NCBI GenBank assembly: GCA_050117315.1
Contig: JASFMY010000017.1
Span: 1 to 64,000 of the forward strand
Length of the DNA stretch: 64,000 bases
From: JANQIV01 sp050117315
GTDB lineage: Bacteria > Bacteroidota > Ignavibacteria > Ignavibacteriales > Melioribacteraceae
Direction: 5' to 3'
The number at the start of each line of letters is the position of its first letter. The first letter of the stretch is position 1. Positions 45,801 to 55,521 of this stretch are shown in pieces. The position numbers and the translations under genes were made by a program. Under the pieces are notes generated by a model that saw only the letters and a program-made list of their open reading frames with translations, was not told the origin of the DNA and ran no database searches.

Positions 45801-47793
45801 TGACAGGAACCCATAACCCGTCGTTATCAAATCCCGGGTTGTTATAAGTAAATATCAAATCACCGTTTGTGTCATATTCTCCTACGGCCGTTCCGAAATC
45901 ACTAGTAACCGTTATTTTGTAATTCCCCGGCAAGTCGTCGGGAACGTCCGTTTCATCCCCGTTTTCATCAAACCATTTTTTATCGAAATAAATATGTTCC
46001 GAGCATACTTGAGAAGAATCATTAATAGAAGCAGTTGCTGTTTTACCGTTCAAAGTCCAAACCAAATCAGACGACCCATCCCAGGTAACTGTGAAATCAG
46101 CATTGGGGTAGTAATCGGTTCTGCCCGGATTAAATGTTGTAGTTTGTCCCCTGTCTTCGGGCGCAGGTGAAAATTTGTTATCTGATCCAACCGAAATAGT
46201 TACTTCAACATCATTCGAATTCAAATAACCGAAATGAGCCGTATAAGTGTTATCATTATTCTTAACTACACATTCCAAAATCGGGGTTATTTTATCCAAT
46301 TCGGGAGCACATGTTAAGTATCCTTCGTCAACAGAACCGTTATCAAAATTTTCATTAACTGCAGTAGCCGCATCGTTAAGGTCACTTATTGAAAAAGAAG
46401 TTGAACCTCCGCCAAGAGTTGTGTCTGCTAATTCCAGTAACTCTTCAACTGTTTTATTTGCCAAAGGACCGGTTGTTATAACCAAATCTTTTAGTTCTCT
46501 GTTATTATTGCCAAGAACACCTGCTGCATCGAATTCAACATTTAATTTTAGTGCAGCAACCTGCCCGGCAAATACGGATATTTTGCTGGTTGGGTCTGTA
46601 TAACTTTGACTTAAGGCTGAGGACGATCCTCCCTGAGGTAAGAAATCTTTAACTGCAAGAGCTGAAGTTAAAGTAATGGTATTACCAATTCCAATTACCA
46701 TACCGGACGGGAAAACATTAGCAAAATTGTTATCTCTAATTTGTCCCGGAACTGAATTTGACGAAGAACCCCATCCGCCTTGAGTAAATGTTGTGAAACC
46801 AGTTAAATCGCATTCTCCCTGAGAGTTTTGACTCCAGTTAACAATTCCTTCAACCGATTTATCGGCAGTAGTCGGGGTAGCCAATACCAATTTTTGATAT
46901 GTATCCGGTTCAATGCAGTGAACATATCTTGTTCCCTGCGGTATTGTTACCTCTGCTGTTGCCGTAATTGTTGATGTATAAATGTTATCCTCCGGGGTTA
47001 ATGTTACCGGCCCGGCAACACCTGTAGCATCAGTTACAACTGTAGTTGAACTTAATGTGCCTGCTGTAGCGGATAAATCAATACTCAAGTTATTAATTGG
47101 CGTATTATCTTCGTCCAAAGCTTCTACGGTAAATGAAGCATCTTCTCCTAAATTCTTATATTGAATGGGAGGAATAATAGCTAATGTTGGAACCGGGGTC
47201 GAGTTACCTGCATTGGCATCTGCGTCGGCAACAATTTCAATAGCCCTGTTCTTTATTGTTGTGTTGTTTTCAATTGTAGTTACATCAACACCGTCGGAGA
47301 AATGCCAAATTGCCGCTTGAACAGCAGCGGCTTCTTTTGATTCATCCGATAAAGAACCGGAGTATGGATAACTCTTGTAAGGCACATAATTGTTTAAAAT
47401 ATAAGTAATTTTAGACGGGGTTTGTCCGTCAGCTGTATAAGTATGAGGATTATCATTTCTGTAAAATGCTATTTCGTTGGCAATATCAATACAATAAAAT
47501 TTGGCCTCTTGACCCGATATCTTGCCAGTAAAATACCCGGCATTTACATTAATTTTTTTCCATGAATTATAAGGATCTGCAAATTTGATTTTTTTTGATT
47601 TATCTAATCCAGTAACTTTTGTATCGCAGCCATCACCCCCTTGTGTTTTTTGAAGAAAATATGAGGCCGGTTTAATTTCAGCTTTTTGTGTTGAGCTTCC
47701 ATCACTGCTTACTACTGATGAAGCAAATGAAAAATTTGAAACAAAGAATAGTGTTAGAAGTAATTTTGTAAAGAGTGCCCCTCTCTTTCTCAC
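42862..47793 (-). CDS. giant T9SS surface protein with candidate thioester domain
   Basis: 1643 residues. Signal peptide 1-25. Residues about 80-200 resemble a thioester (TQXA/TED) adhesin domain: Cys101 in FYCIDIA and Gln159 in EAAAVQAAIWHFSDG could form the internal Cys-Gln bond. Then an Ig-like block (about 205-290), Cys-containing beta domains (to about 850), a DUF11-type repeat (about 850-950, DNNNPEDGDQVTFTIEVTNSG), a 'choice-of-anchor A' domain (about 945-1195, GFNVFVLNDITMPSSDTEGKM), a Ser/Gly linker, a BNR/sortilin-like propeller (about 1260-1545, repeated IYRSTDDGETW) and a T9SS sorting domain ending KKMVLLR. It is probably a covalent or glycan adhesin on the cell surface. Monocistronic, with its own upstream region. 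Confidence 0.88.
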   Translation of the reverse strand: MRKRGALFTKLLLTLFFVSNFSFASSVVSSDGSSTQKAEIKPASYFLQKTQGGDGCDTKVTGLDKSKKIKFADPYNSWKKINVNAGYFTGKISGQEAKFYCIDIANEIAFYRNDNPHTYTADGQTPSKITYILNNYVPYKSYPYSGSLSDESKEAAAVQAAIWHFSDGVDVTTIENNTTIKNRAIEIVADADANAGNSTPVPTLAIIPPIQYKNLGEDASFTVEALDEDNTPINNLSIDLSATAGTLSSTTVVTDATGVAGPVTLTPEDNIYTSTITATAEVTIPQGTRYVHCIEPDTYQKLVLATPTTADKSVEGIVNWSQNSQGECDLTGFTTFTQGGWGSSSNSVPGQIRDNNFANVFPSGMVIGIGNTITLTSALAVKDFLPQGGSSSALSQSYTDPTSKISVFAGQVAALKLNVEFDAAGVLGNNNRELKDLVITTGPLANKTVEELLELADTTLGGGSTSFSISDLNDAATAVNENFDNGSVDEGYLTCAPELDKITPILECVVKNNDNTYTAHFGYLNSNDVEVTISVGSDNKFSPAPEDRGQTTTFNPGRTDYYPNADFTVTWDGSSDLVWTLNGKTATASINDSSQVCSEHIYFDKKWFDENGDETDVPDDLPGNYKITVTSDFGTAVGEYDTNGDLIFTYNNPGFDNDGLWVPVNGEYTVEEQNLPTGFISLEGVGTFTAEVPGGYATNPYNDDDKYGLHIIENGKDPNACTTSWLLDLGADVEYCEHNEVDVTVNTSIDVTPDPSRARVVTGWQILNPQDDNTDNSVHYEQFWISGDTSFSITGQWPGVSPTDTLVELEFFVKVYDCNDNQLGEEVTKKYSWDPNVCDPPDPEEADLSLVKTVDNNNPEDGDQVTFTIEVTNSGPQKATGVKVQDFLPEGLNFISASPSNEYDDNTGIWTIGEIASGATKSLTITVLVDVETANTTTLNIGPAKGFNVFVLNDITMPSSDTEGKMAVGRNAYLSNYSLGDQLSTTGEDVLIVDNNLTYESGRVFNGNVVYGNSTNLPINLVSIDGDLKNGKPIDFASADTYLKNLSNEIKNKATTGTTKFEYSQLFLEGTDPFLNVFLVDAEDLENATSLVVDYPDGSVVLINIDGQTVDDWSGGIHLNGQTGNVQDGCENLIYNFYNAKNLVINQVGVAGTILAPYADVNMIGGVQSGQMICKNLEGSGGAQFNICDFIGNIPVDTTLVNVAEIFSSDLDDPDSTPNNGDDEEDDYGTAIVAIGNTGTGGSSGSGGSSGDSGSSQEWNSAGSFGLSEIVYSLSNDIDENILAGTWGGNIYRSTDDGETWTKINDGMNAAFIWSIFTDETTGNIYVGTEQGLFFSNDNGSTWTLTSLTGYDVRGIAVAPDGDVYAGTWGTGVFKSTDGGSTWTDVSNGLDILAINDLVINSSGDIFVATVGGGIYKSTDGGSNWSQLNVGYAYIWTLAITSNDEIYAGTYGDGVYYSDDNGASWYKSNYGLPALYVYSLSIDSDDNAYISTWANGVYTTNDGGLSWSTAGLAGTEVSSILLNKETGTLYAGTSSGQILKTDFEAITDVENTEELPTEFELSQNYPNPFNPSTTIKFKLKENGRFTLKIYNILGQVVTTLLDEEMIAGSHQITFNAANFASGIYIYQLAGDNVNLVKKMVLLR

Positions 47794-48135
47794 GCTTCCT
47801 CCTTATGGTTATTAAAAAAAATCTTTCAGCTACGCTGTGGGAATCAATATAGGTGCCAAAAGCATAAATGTGATTTTCGGAATATAATCGAATAAATTTG
47901 GTATTAATTTAATTCTGAGTGTGCTTCATAATGGTACAAAAAGGTAGAATGGAGTCTGCGAAAGTTCGGCTTTAATTATATTTTTTACAGATCGTTATAT
48001 TGAAAAAAATCAAAAGCATTTTTTTTCTCCATAACAATCGATCAAATGATTTATTTTTTGAGATTTTTTTACAAATTTTACAAAAATATTTATTCTTAAT
48101 TATCACATTTGTCTATTGTATCTTTTTGAGACGAA
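47794..48135. other. upstream region of the surface protein
   Basis: 342 bp, very AT-rich, containing the leader of the minus-strand adhesin (CGCTTCCTCC near 47794 is its ribosome-binding site in complement) and the 3' end of the rlmD-like transcript. No gene or strong hairpin was seen. Confidence 0.4.
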
Positions 48136-49560
48136 TTAGACTTGAATCAATAGCGCAACATTTTCTATATGATAAGTATGCGGAAACATGTCTACTGGCC
48201 TCATTTTTTTTAACTTAAATCCATTTTCAACCAGAATTTTGATATCACGGGCTTGTGTTGCCGGATTGCAGCTTATGTAAGTTAATTTTTCCGGTTTAAG
48301 TTTTATAATATCATTTACGGTTTTGGGATTCATGCCGCTCCTTGGTGGATCAGCAATTATTAGAGTCGGCTTTTCTATTTTATTTTTTTCGATAATAGGT
48401 AGAAATGATTTGTTCAAATCAGCTTGAAAAGCTTTTACATTATATATATTGTTTAATTTGCAGTTGATTGCCGTATCAGTTACTGCAGATTCAACACTTT
48501 CAAATCCGTAAATCTTTTCAGCATTTTCAGAAATAAAAATTGAAATTGTACCGGCACCTGAATAAAGATCATATACAATTTCGTTCCCTTTTAATTCTGA
48601 AAAGTCAAGTGCTGTTTGATAGAGTTTTTCTGCCTGCAAAGTATTTGTTTGAAAAAACGAATTGCCACTTATCCTAAATTTGTAACCGCCAATTATGTCA
48701 TATATAAATCCTTCCCCGAAATAAACCTTTTCATAATCACCAATTGCAACATTGGCTTTCTTTTCATTTATACTATTAATAACTGTTGTAATAGAAGGAA
48801 TTTCGTTGACTAATCCATTTGAATATTCAATGAACAAGTGTTCGTTATTTTCCGAAGTGACTAAATTTACCATCAGATCTTTTGTCTTGAACCCACTTTT
48901 AATTACAAGATTTCTTAAATAACCCGTATGTGTTTTAGTTGAATAGATCGTGGAATATCTATTTTTAAAAAAATCGCGCGTAAAATTCAAAATTTTGTTA
49001 CTGATTTCGGATTGTAGAAAGCACTCATCAATATCAAGCACTTTGTCAAAAATTCTTGGAATATGCAGGCCTAAAGCAAAATTTCTGTCAGCAACTTCAT
49101 TATTATGAGAGATTTCTCCTTTTGTAAGCCACCTCTTATCCGAAAACGAGTATTCCATTTTATTACGGTAAAAAAATATATTTTCAGAAGGAATAATTGG
49201 AAGAAATTCAAAATTGCTTATTCCTCCTATTCTTTCAAAAATCTCTTTTACCTGCTCCTCTTTATATTTTAATTGGAAAGAATAATCCAGATCTTGCTGC
49301 TTACATCCCCCGCAGGTGCCGAAATATTTACATTCGGCTTTTACACGTTGATTTGACCGGTCGATTAATTCTTCAACTTTTGCTTCAGCATAACTTGACT
49401 TTTTCTTTTTAATAACTGCCTTTACTTTATCGCCCGGATACGAATTATTTACAAAAATCGTAAACTTCTTATCCGTATTTTCTAAATTAATTTTGCTAAT
49501 TCCTTTTCCTTCAAAAGCATAACCGGTTATTTCCAACTCAATTAAATCACCTTTTTTCAA
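48136..49560 (-). CDS. rlmD: RNA uracil-5-methyltransferase (RlmD/TrmA family)
   Basis: 474 residues. An N-terminal TRAM domain (MKKGDLIELEITGYAFEGKG...) is followed by a Cys cluster CKYFGTCGGCKQ for a [4Fe-4S] centre, an SAM-binding VYDLYSGAGTISIF, and a catalytic end DPPRSGMNP ... YISCNPATQARD with the nucleophilic Cys in SCNP. It methylates a uridine in 23S rRNA (RlmD/RlmCD) or possibly tRNA; the exact site cannot be told. It starts with TTG at 49560, overlapping the stop of the upstream gene by TTGA, so it is translated by coupling. Confidence 0.9.
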   Translation of the reverse strand: MKKGDLIELEITGYAFEGKGISKINLENTDKKFTIFVNNSYPGDKVKAVIKKKKSSYAEAKVEELIDRSNQRVKAECKYFGTCGGCKQQDLDYSFQLKYKEEQVKEIFERIGGISNFEFLPIIPSENIFFYRNKMEYSFSDKRWLTKGEISHNNEVADRNFALGLHIPRIFDKVLDIDECFLQSEISNKILNFTRDFFKNRYSTIYSTKTHTGYLRNLVIKSGFKTKDLMVNLVTSENNEHLFIEYSNGLVNEIPSITTVINSINEKKANVAIGDYEKVYFGEGFIYDIIGGYKFRISGNSFFQTNTLQAEKLYQTALDFSELKGNEIVYDLYSGAGTISIFISENAEKIYGFESVESAVTDTAINCKLNNIYNVKAFQADLNKSFLPIIEKNKIEKPTLIIADPPRSGMNPKTVNDIIKLKPEKLTYISCNPATQARDIKILVENGFKLKKMRPVDMFPHTYHIENVALLIQV

Positions 49561-50276
49561 TTATTTTTCTCCAGTATTAATACTTCAAATCCTATAAATT
49601 TATCCCCGCCCATTTTCAGGTAAGCATTGCTATGGTGTCGTATTTTAGAAATCAATTTTTTATGATAACTCCTTTCTCTTTCGGATAAATTCCCGAGAAC
49701 ATCTTCCAGTTTTAATTTCCCTAATTTATAATACTCACTCAAAGATGTTGAAAAATCTTTGTGAGCGATAACTTTAAAATTTCTCTTTTCATAATACCCA
49801 GCTATTTCGTTAGTATTGAGGGGGTTTATATTTGATGTTTCGAAAATGTCTTCAACAAATTTAGGAACGATGTTTTCCTTTTTTGTTATTTCTCCAACAC
49901 AAAAAATCCCGTTGGGTTTCAAAATTCTTTTTATTTCTTTTACAATTTTGTTTCTTCTAAAATCAGATATTGAAGCCTGCGCGTAAATCAAATCAAACTC
50001 GGATTTGCTGAAATCGGTTACTTCATAATCCATTAACCTGGTACTAACATTTTGATTTTCTAATAATAATTTTGAATTAATTAACGAATCGTAATCTTCT
50101 ACGATTAATTCTACATTATTATTGGTTTTATTTAAGGAATTTACAATAAATTCACTGAATGCTCCTAAAACCAATATTTTTTTGTTTGTAAGCTTTGTAA
50201 ACGACAAAAGCATTTCAAGCTGGTTTGTTGATCCGGGTATAAAAATTTTGCTCATTGAAAACATAATTATATTCAT
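49557..50276 (-). CDS. class I SAM-dependent methyltransferase
   Basis: 239 residues with a Rossmann-type SAM fold: ILVLGAFSEFIVNSL (motif I, lacking the usual GxGxG), LIVEDYDSL, FDLIYAQASISDF and IKRILKPNGIFCVGEI. The C-terminal part (residues 165-239) is helical with a basic stretch. The substrate is unknown; similar proteins modify quinones or small lipids. Three ATGs lie close together at the start, and the true one is uncertain. It overlaps the downstream rlmD-like gene by four bases. Confidence 0.75.
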   Translation of the reverse strand: MNIIMFSMSKIFIPGSTNQLEMLLSFTKLTNKKILVLGAFSEFIVNSLNKTNNNVELIVEDYDSLINSKLLLENQNVSTRLMDYEVTDFSKSEFDLIYAQASISDFRRNKIVKEIKRILKPNGIFCVGEITKKENIVPKFVEDIFETSNINPLNTNEIAGYYEKRNFKVIAHKDFSTSLSEYYKLGKLKLEDVLGNLSERERSYHKKLISKIRHHSNAYLKMGGDKFIGFEVLILEKNN

Positions 50277-50389
50277 CTTTTAAGAAGTAAAAATAGAGAA
50301 TATTTGATTTAGATATGTAACAGTGTTAAATTATTGTTAATAATTCTCGATAATAAATTGCTTACTGGTGACATATTCAACTTATTAAA

Positions 50390-51628
50390 ATGGTTAGTGA
50401 AAATATAAAAAATATCGAAGCTGAAATTAGCAAATATTTTCAAGACCAGTATTTGCTGAAAGTATTAATGGAGAATACTCCCGATTCAATTTACTTTAAG
50501 GATCTGGAATGCAGATTCATAAAAGTAAGCAAAGGAACATTACAGAAATTTAATGCCGATAATGAAAAAGAACTAATCGGCAAACGGGATTCGGATTTCT
50601 TTGAACCCGAACATGCCGATGATGCCAAAAGTGATGAGCTTGAAATAATCAGAACAGGTAAGCCCCTTGTTAACAAGGTAGAATTAGAAACATGGTGTGA
50701 CGGTAGAAGGACATGGGTAACTACTTCAAAATTACCCCTAAGAGATAATGAGGGAAACATAATAGGGACATTCGGTTTAACAAGAGATATTACCGAATTA
50801 AAAAAAGCTGAAAACAAAATTAAAAAATATATTGGCGAGCTCGAATTTAATAAAGCTTTAGTTGAGGAAAAAGCAATTGAATTAGAAAAACTAAATGATA
50901 AGCTAAGCAAATCAGAAACAAAACTAAAAGAGACAAACGCAAATAAAGACAAATTCTTCTCAATTATTTCTCATGATTTAAGAAGTCCATTTTCTTCATT
51001 ACTTGGATTTACCGATTTCCTTAAAAATGAAGTTAATAATATGGATATGGATGAAATCAAGCAATATGTTGAAACTATCAGCAAAGCTGCACAAGGGATA
51101 TATAAATTGCTGGATAATCTTTTACAATGGTCAAGTCTGCAAACCGGAAGATTAGAATACAACCCCCAAAAGCTTGATATAGAAGAATTAATCATCAGTA
51201 TAATTTCATTGTACAATAATAAAGCCTCTGAAAAAGGAATAAAGCTATCTACGGAAATTAACGGATTTACTCTTGCATTTGCAGATAACAACATGATTGA
51301 TACAGTTATCAGAAACCTTTTGAATAATTCTATAAAATTTACAAGAAAGTGCGGCTGTATAACTTTAAGGACTCAATCAAATAATAAAGAAATAATTGTA
51401 TCCGTTTGTGATACCGGAGTGGGGATGTGTGCTTTAGATCTGAAAAAGCTGTTTAAAATCAGCGAACACCTTTCACACGTTGGCACTGCAAATGAATCAG
51501 GCACCGGATTAGGCTTAATATTATGTAAAGAGTTTATAGAAAAAAACGGCGGAAAAATTTGGGTTAAAAGTGAGGAAGGAAAAGGATCAATTTTTTCATT
51601 TTCACTACCTAAATTCAAAGAAATATAA
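50390..51628 (+). CDS. PAS-domain sensor histidine kinase
   Basis: 412 residues with no TM segment, so cytoplasmic. A PAS domain (about 20-140: LLKVLMENTPDSIYFKDLEC ... DNEGNIIGTFGLTRDITELKK) and a coiled coil (about 140-185) precede the HisKA H-box SIISHDLRSPFSSL (His near 194) and a HATPase domain with N-box NLLNNSIKF, G1 DTGVGM and G2 GTGLGL. It lies alone, divergent from the methyltransferase gene, with no response regulator next to it, so its partner is elsewhere. Signal unknown. Confidence 0.92.
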   Translation: MVSENIKNIEAEISKYFQDQYLLKVLMENTPDSIYFKDLECRFIKVSKGTLQKFNADNEKELIGKRDSDFFEPEHADDAKSDELEIIRTGKPLVNKVELETWCDGRRTWVTTSKLPLRDNEGNIIGTFGLTRDITELKKAENKIKKYIGELEFNKALVEEKAIELEKLNDKLSKSETKLKETNANKDKFFSIISHDLRSPFSSLLGFTDFLKNEVNNMDMDEIKQYVETISKAAQGIYKLLDNLLQWSSLQTGRLEYNPQKLDIEELIISIISLYNNKASEKGIKLSTEINGFTLAFADNNMIDTVIRNLLNNSIKFTRKCGCITLRTQSNNKEIIVSVCDTGVGMCALDLKKLFKISEHLSHVGTANESGTGLGLILCKEFIEKNGGKIWVKSEEGKGSIFSFSLPKFKEI

Positions 51629-51651
51629 TCCCCAAATATTTCCGTGCTTTG

Positions 51652-51837
51652 TCAATCCGAAATACCGATTTTCTTTAATATATCTCCCATCAGACACCAT
51701 TTAGTAAATGATGATTGGAGTAAATTCAATCCTACAAAAGCAGTAAATAAAAACCAGTAAGGGCTTATAAAATACCCTAAGGTGGTGCTTCCAAGAATAA
51801 ATATTCCTGCAATTGCTCTAATAACTCTTTCTCTCAT
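51652..51837 (-). CDS. DUF2892/YgaP-like membrane protein
   Basis: 61 residues with two TM segments: RAIAGIFILGSTTLGYFI and YWFLFTAFVGLNLLQSSFTKWCLM. The VGLNLLQSSFTKWC pattern with one Cys is the DUF2892 signature, found alone or fused to rhodanese domains. The role is unknown. It lies downstream of the efflux operon on the same strand. Confidence 0.8.
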   Translation of the reverse strand: MRERVIRAIAGIFILGSTTLGYFISPYWFLFTAFVGLNLLQSSFTKWCLMGDILKKIGISD

Positions 51838-51923
51838 TTTATGCCTCTTTTAATTAAATTCTTTTGTTGCAACACAGAGTTTAAACCTGCCCGACCAGCA
51901 GACAGGCCGATCTGTTTTACCTT

Positions 51924-52232
51924 TTACATAAAATATTTTTCAACAGATAATTGGAAAACTCTAATGGGATTGTTGCATTGGCAATCATTAGAGAATTCTC
52001 TAATTGCTTCTACCAGGTTCCCTGCAATTTCATCTGTCATAAATGTGAAAAACAAATGACCGTCCATAGAAGATTCATGGTTGCCAAACCAGTTTTCACT
52101 GTCATCACTGTCTTCAAATAATTTAAAGTTTCTTACATCGGTTTCACTATATGAAGGAACTTTATTTTCGCGGAAAATCTTTCTTAACACATCCGCATAT
52201 TCTTCAATTGTAATAACAACAAGTAGTTTCAT
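51924..52232 (-). CDS. small PII-like/ferredoxin-fold protein next to RND operon
   Basis: 102 residues, MKLLVVITIEEYADVLRKIF... ending IRVFQLSVEKYFM. The strand-helix-strand arrangement and the first-strand MKLLVVIT match small PII-like/DUF3240 proteins often coded beside metal RND pumps. A CQC pair (CQCNNP) could bind metal. GGAG precedes the start. Likely co-transcribed after the RND permease (91 bp gap); role inferred from context. Confidence 0.65.
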   Translation of the reverse strand: MKLLVVITIEEYADVLRKIFRENKVPSYSETDVRNFKLFEDSDDSENWFGNHESSMDGHLFFTFMTDEIAGNLVEAIREFSNDCQCNNPIRVFQLSVEKYFM

Positions 52233-52323
52233 TTCAATCTCCTTTGAATAAATTGATTAAGAGTAAGATTAGGATTAAGATTTTAACTCAGAATCTTTTC
52301 TCTTCTTACTCTTAATCATAATC

Positions 52324-55300
52324 TTAATCTTTATTTTCGTATTTACTTTTTTCAGTCATATAATAAATAAGCGGAACCATTATTAGAGTTAACGCTGTTG
52401 ATGCAATTGAACCGCCCATTAATGATAACGCAAGTCCCTGGAAAATCGGGTCGAAAATTATTACAAATGCGCCTATCACAACAGTACCTGCGGTCAATAA
52501 AATAGGGGTTGTTCTCACCGCACCCGCTTCAATAACTGCCTGCTTAAATGCTACACCTTCGTTTAATCTTAGGTTTATAAAGTCGATTAATAATACCGAG
52601 TTACGTACCATTATACCTGCAAGAGCAATCATACCGATCATTGATGTTGCCGTAAAGAAAGCGTTAAAAATTAGGTGGCTGAGCAATATTCCCACTAAAG
52701 AAAGCGGGATAGCAATCATCATTACTATCGGCACTCTAAATGATTGGAACCATCCGATTATCAGCATATAAATTATTACAAGCACTACTGCGAAGGCAGC
52801 TCCCAAATCTCTAAACACTTCATAGGTTATTTGCCATTCTCCGTCCCATTTAATCGCAAGGTTCTCTGTGTTTTCAGGCTGGTGTGAGTAGTATGTTTTA
52901 ACCTCAAGATTTTCTTTTTCATTCAGCTCTTTAATCTTTTCATCAATATCTAAAATTGCATAAACAGGGCTTTCAATTGAGCCGGCTACTTCGGCAGTTA
53001 TATAAACTGCTCTCTGCTGGTTTTTTCTATATATTGATTTGTCTTGAATCTGCTCCTTTATATAAACCAATTCCGAAACAGGAACAAGATTTCCTGTTTG
53101 CGACATCACTTTTATATTTTTTAGATCTTCAATAGACGATCTCTTATCAACGGGCAGTCCTAATTTTATCGATACCGGCTCAATATCCTGCGGCTGATAC
53201 AGTGCCGACACATCCATTCCGTAAAGTGATATTCCCATAACTCCGACAATCTGTTCGGCGGATATTCCGGCTAAAGCTGTTTTCTCCTTGTTGATTTCCA
53301 GTTTATATTCAACCTGGTCATCTTCAACCATCCAGTCAACATCAACAACACCTTCGGTACTTTCAAGGATTGCTTTTATCTTTTCTGCGTATTGTTTTTG
53401 TTCATCATACGACGGCCCGTAAATCTCAGCAACCAAAGTTGAATTTACAGGCGGACCAGGAGGCACTTCGGCTATTTTAACATTTGCATTGTACCTTGAT
53501 GCTATCTCCTGAACTCTTATTCTTATTCGTTTTGCAATGTCATGGCTTTGGTCGCTTCGCTCGGATTTATCGACAAGGTTCAACTGAATATCCGCAACGT
53601 TGGATCCTCTTCTTAAATCATAATGCCTTACAAGTCCGTTGAAATTTATCGGGGCGGCAGTACCGACATAGGTTTGATAGTTAGCAACTTCAGGTACCGC
53701 TCGCAGATAACTCGCGATATCCTTTGTAACAACAGCGGTTCTTTCAAGAGTTGTTTCTTCCGGCATGTCGATTATTATTTGAATTTCATTTTTGTTATCA
53801 AACGGCAGCATTTTTACTTCAACAAATTTGAAGTATAATAAACTCATTGAAGCCAGTAAAAGAAACGTAACCGTCCCGATAACAATCCATCTTAATGTTA
53901 CTCTTTCCAATAAAGGATTTATAGATTTTTCATAAAGTTTGTAAATCAAAGTTTCCTGAAGAACGTATTTTTTCTCTTCACTTTTCTCTTCATCTTTTAA
54001 TGATTTTAAGGCTACGTACGGAGTTACAATCAATGCAACCAGCAATGAGAAAAGCATCGCAAGCGCAGCCCCGATAGGCATAGGTGCCATGTATGGTCCC
54101 ATTAGTCCGCTAACAAAAGCCATAGGCAGAACAGATGCAATAACTGTAAATGTTGCCAAAATTGTCGGGTTGCCGATTTCTTCAATTGATGCAATAGCTG
54201 CTTGATGAAAGGGAAGCTTTCTCATTTTAAAGTGGCGGTGCATGTTTTCAACAACAATGATTGAAGCGTCAACAACAATACCTGTAACGAATACTAATGC
54301 GAAAAGCGTTATTCTATTAAGTGTGTAACCCATCATATAATACACGAACAGCGTTAAGGCAAATGTTATCGGTACTGAAGCAAATACTACCCATCCGCCC
54401 CGCCAGCCGAGTGAAAGCGCTACGACAATAGATGCGGCAAAAATTGAAAATATCAAATTCATCAATAAGCTGTTTACTTTTTCCGATGCAGTGTCCCCGT
54501 AGTTTCTTGTAACTGTTACTTCAACATCCGCCGGAATTAATTTTCCCTTCAAGAATTCAACTTTATCTTTAATCTTGTCTGCAATTAATTTTGCATCTGC
54601 ACCTGTCCTTTTTGCAACTGAAATAGTAACTGAAGGAAATTCAACTCCTTTTTCGGGGACATAGTTGTCGGAATTAATTGATAAACCGAATGACGTATAG
54701 TTTTCCGGCTCCTCTGATCCGTCCTTTATTTCCGCTACATTTTTCAAATAAACAGGACTACCCATGTAAACACCGACAACTAAGTTTTCAACATCATAAA
54801 CATCCTCGAAGAAATTGCCTGTTTCAACCAAAAACTCTTTATCGTTGTTGCTGAAACTGCCTGAAGCGCTTTGTTTATTTGCACCCTGAAGCTTCATCAT
54901 TATCATCAAAGGATCAACGTTGTATGAAGCCATTTTGTTTTGATCCAGCAAGACATTTATTGTACGTTTTCTTCCGCCGATAACATTCGTCTCGGAAACA
55001 TCGGTAATCTGTTCAATTTCCGCTTGAAGCTCTGTTGCCAATCTGCGCAACTGATAATCATCATAAGTCTCCGACCAAAGTGTTAAACTCATTATCGGAA
55101 CGTCGTCAATCGATTTGTTTTTTACTAGCGGCATGGAAACGCCCTGCGGCATTTTATCCATGTTTTTCATTATCTCATTGTAAAGTTTGAAGATACTTTC
55201 TTCGGTATCTTCGCCAACGTAAAACCTCACTATCAGCATTGCCATATTAGGCATTGAGGTTGAATAAACGTATTCAACACCGGGAATGTTTGATACCATT

Positions 55301-55521
55301 TTTTCCAGCGGCTGCGAAATCCGGTTTTCAACTTCTTTAGGGCTTGCGCCGTTGTACATCACAAACACGTCCGCCATCGGTACAATTATTTGCGGCTCTT
55401 CTTCACTTGGTGTTAACAAGGTACTGTAAACGCCAATTGCAAGAGCTGCAATAATCAAAAGCGGGGTCAGCTTGGATGTTATAAACGCTTTTGATAAACT
55501 TCCTGCAATTCCTGTCTTCAT
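52324..55521 (-). CDS. RND efflux pump permease
   Basis: 1065 residues with the RND layout: TM1 (LTPLLIIAALAIGVYSTLL), porter domain (VFVMYNGASPKEVENRISQPLEK), the TM2-6 bundle, a TM4 motif GIVVDASIIVVENMHRH, a second porter domain and TM7-12 (GIMVRNSVLLIDFINLR). The TM4 proton-relay motif has one Asp followed by Ala-Ser, not the paired Asp of drug (HAE1) pumps, which leans to the metal-type group but is not conclusive. The pump works with the adjacent adaptor and TolC-like protein, and its start overlaps the adaptor stop by ATGA. Confidence 0.93.
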   Translation of the reverse strand: MKTGIAGSLSKAFITSKLTPLLIIAALAIGVYSTLLTPSEEEPQIIVPMADVFVMYNGASPKEVENRISQPLEKMVSNIPGVEYVYSTSMPNMAMLIVRFYVGEDTEESIFKLYNEIMKNMDKMPQGVSMPLVKNKSIDDVPIMSLTLWSETYDDYQLRRLATELQAEIEQITDVSETNVIGGRKRTINVLLDQNKMASYNVDPLMIMMKLQGANKQSASGSFSNNDKEFLVETGNFFEDVYDVENLVVGVYMGSPVYLKNVAEIKDGSEEPENYTSFGLSINSDNYVPEKGVEFPSVTISVAKRTGADAKLIADKIKDKVEFLKGKLIPADVEVTVTRNYGDTASEKVNSLLMNLIFSIFAASIVVALSLGWRGGWVVFASVPITFALTLFVYYMMGYTLNRITLFALVFVTGIVVDASIIVVENMHRHFKMRKLPFHQAAIASIEEIGNPTILATFTVIASVLPMAFVSGLMGPYMAPMPIGAALAMLFSLLVALIVTPYVALKSLKDEEKSEEKKYVLQETLIYKLYEKSINPLLERVTLRWIVIGTVTFLLLASMSLLYFKFVEVKMLPFDNKNEIQIIIDMPEETTLERTAVVTKDIASYLRAVPEVANYQTYVGTAAPINFNGLVRHYDLRRGSNVADIQLNLVDKSERSDQSHDIAKRIRIRVQEIASRYNANVKIAEVPPGPPVNSTLVAEIYGPSYDEQKQYAEKIKAILESTEGVVDVDWMVEDDQVEYKLEINKEKTALAGISAEQIVGVMGISLYGMDVSALYQPQDIEPVSIKLGLPVDKRSSIEDLKNIKVMSQTGNLVPVSELVYIKEQIQDKSIYRKNQQRAVYITAEVAGSIESPVYAILDIDEKIKELNEKENLEVKTYYSHQPENTENLAIKWDGEWQITYEVFRDLGAAFAVVLVIIYMLIIGWFQSFRVPIVMMIAIPLSLVGILLSHLIFNAFFTATSMIGMIALAGIMVRNSVLLIDFINLRLNEGVAFKQAVIEAGAVRTTPILLTAGTVVIGAFVIIFDPIFQGLALSLMGGSIASTALTLIMVPLIYYMTEKSKYENKD

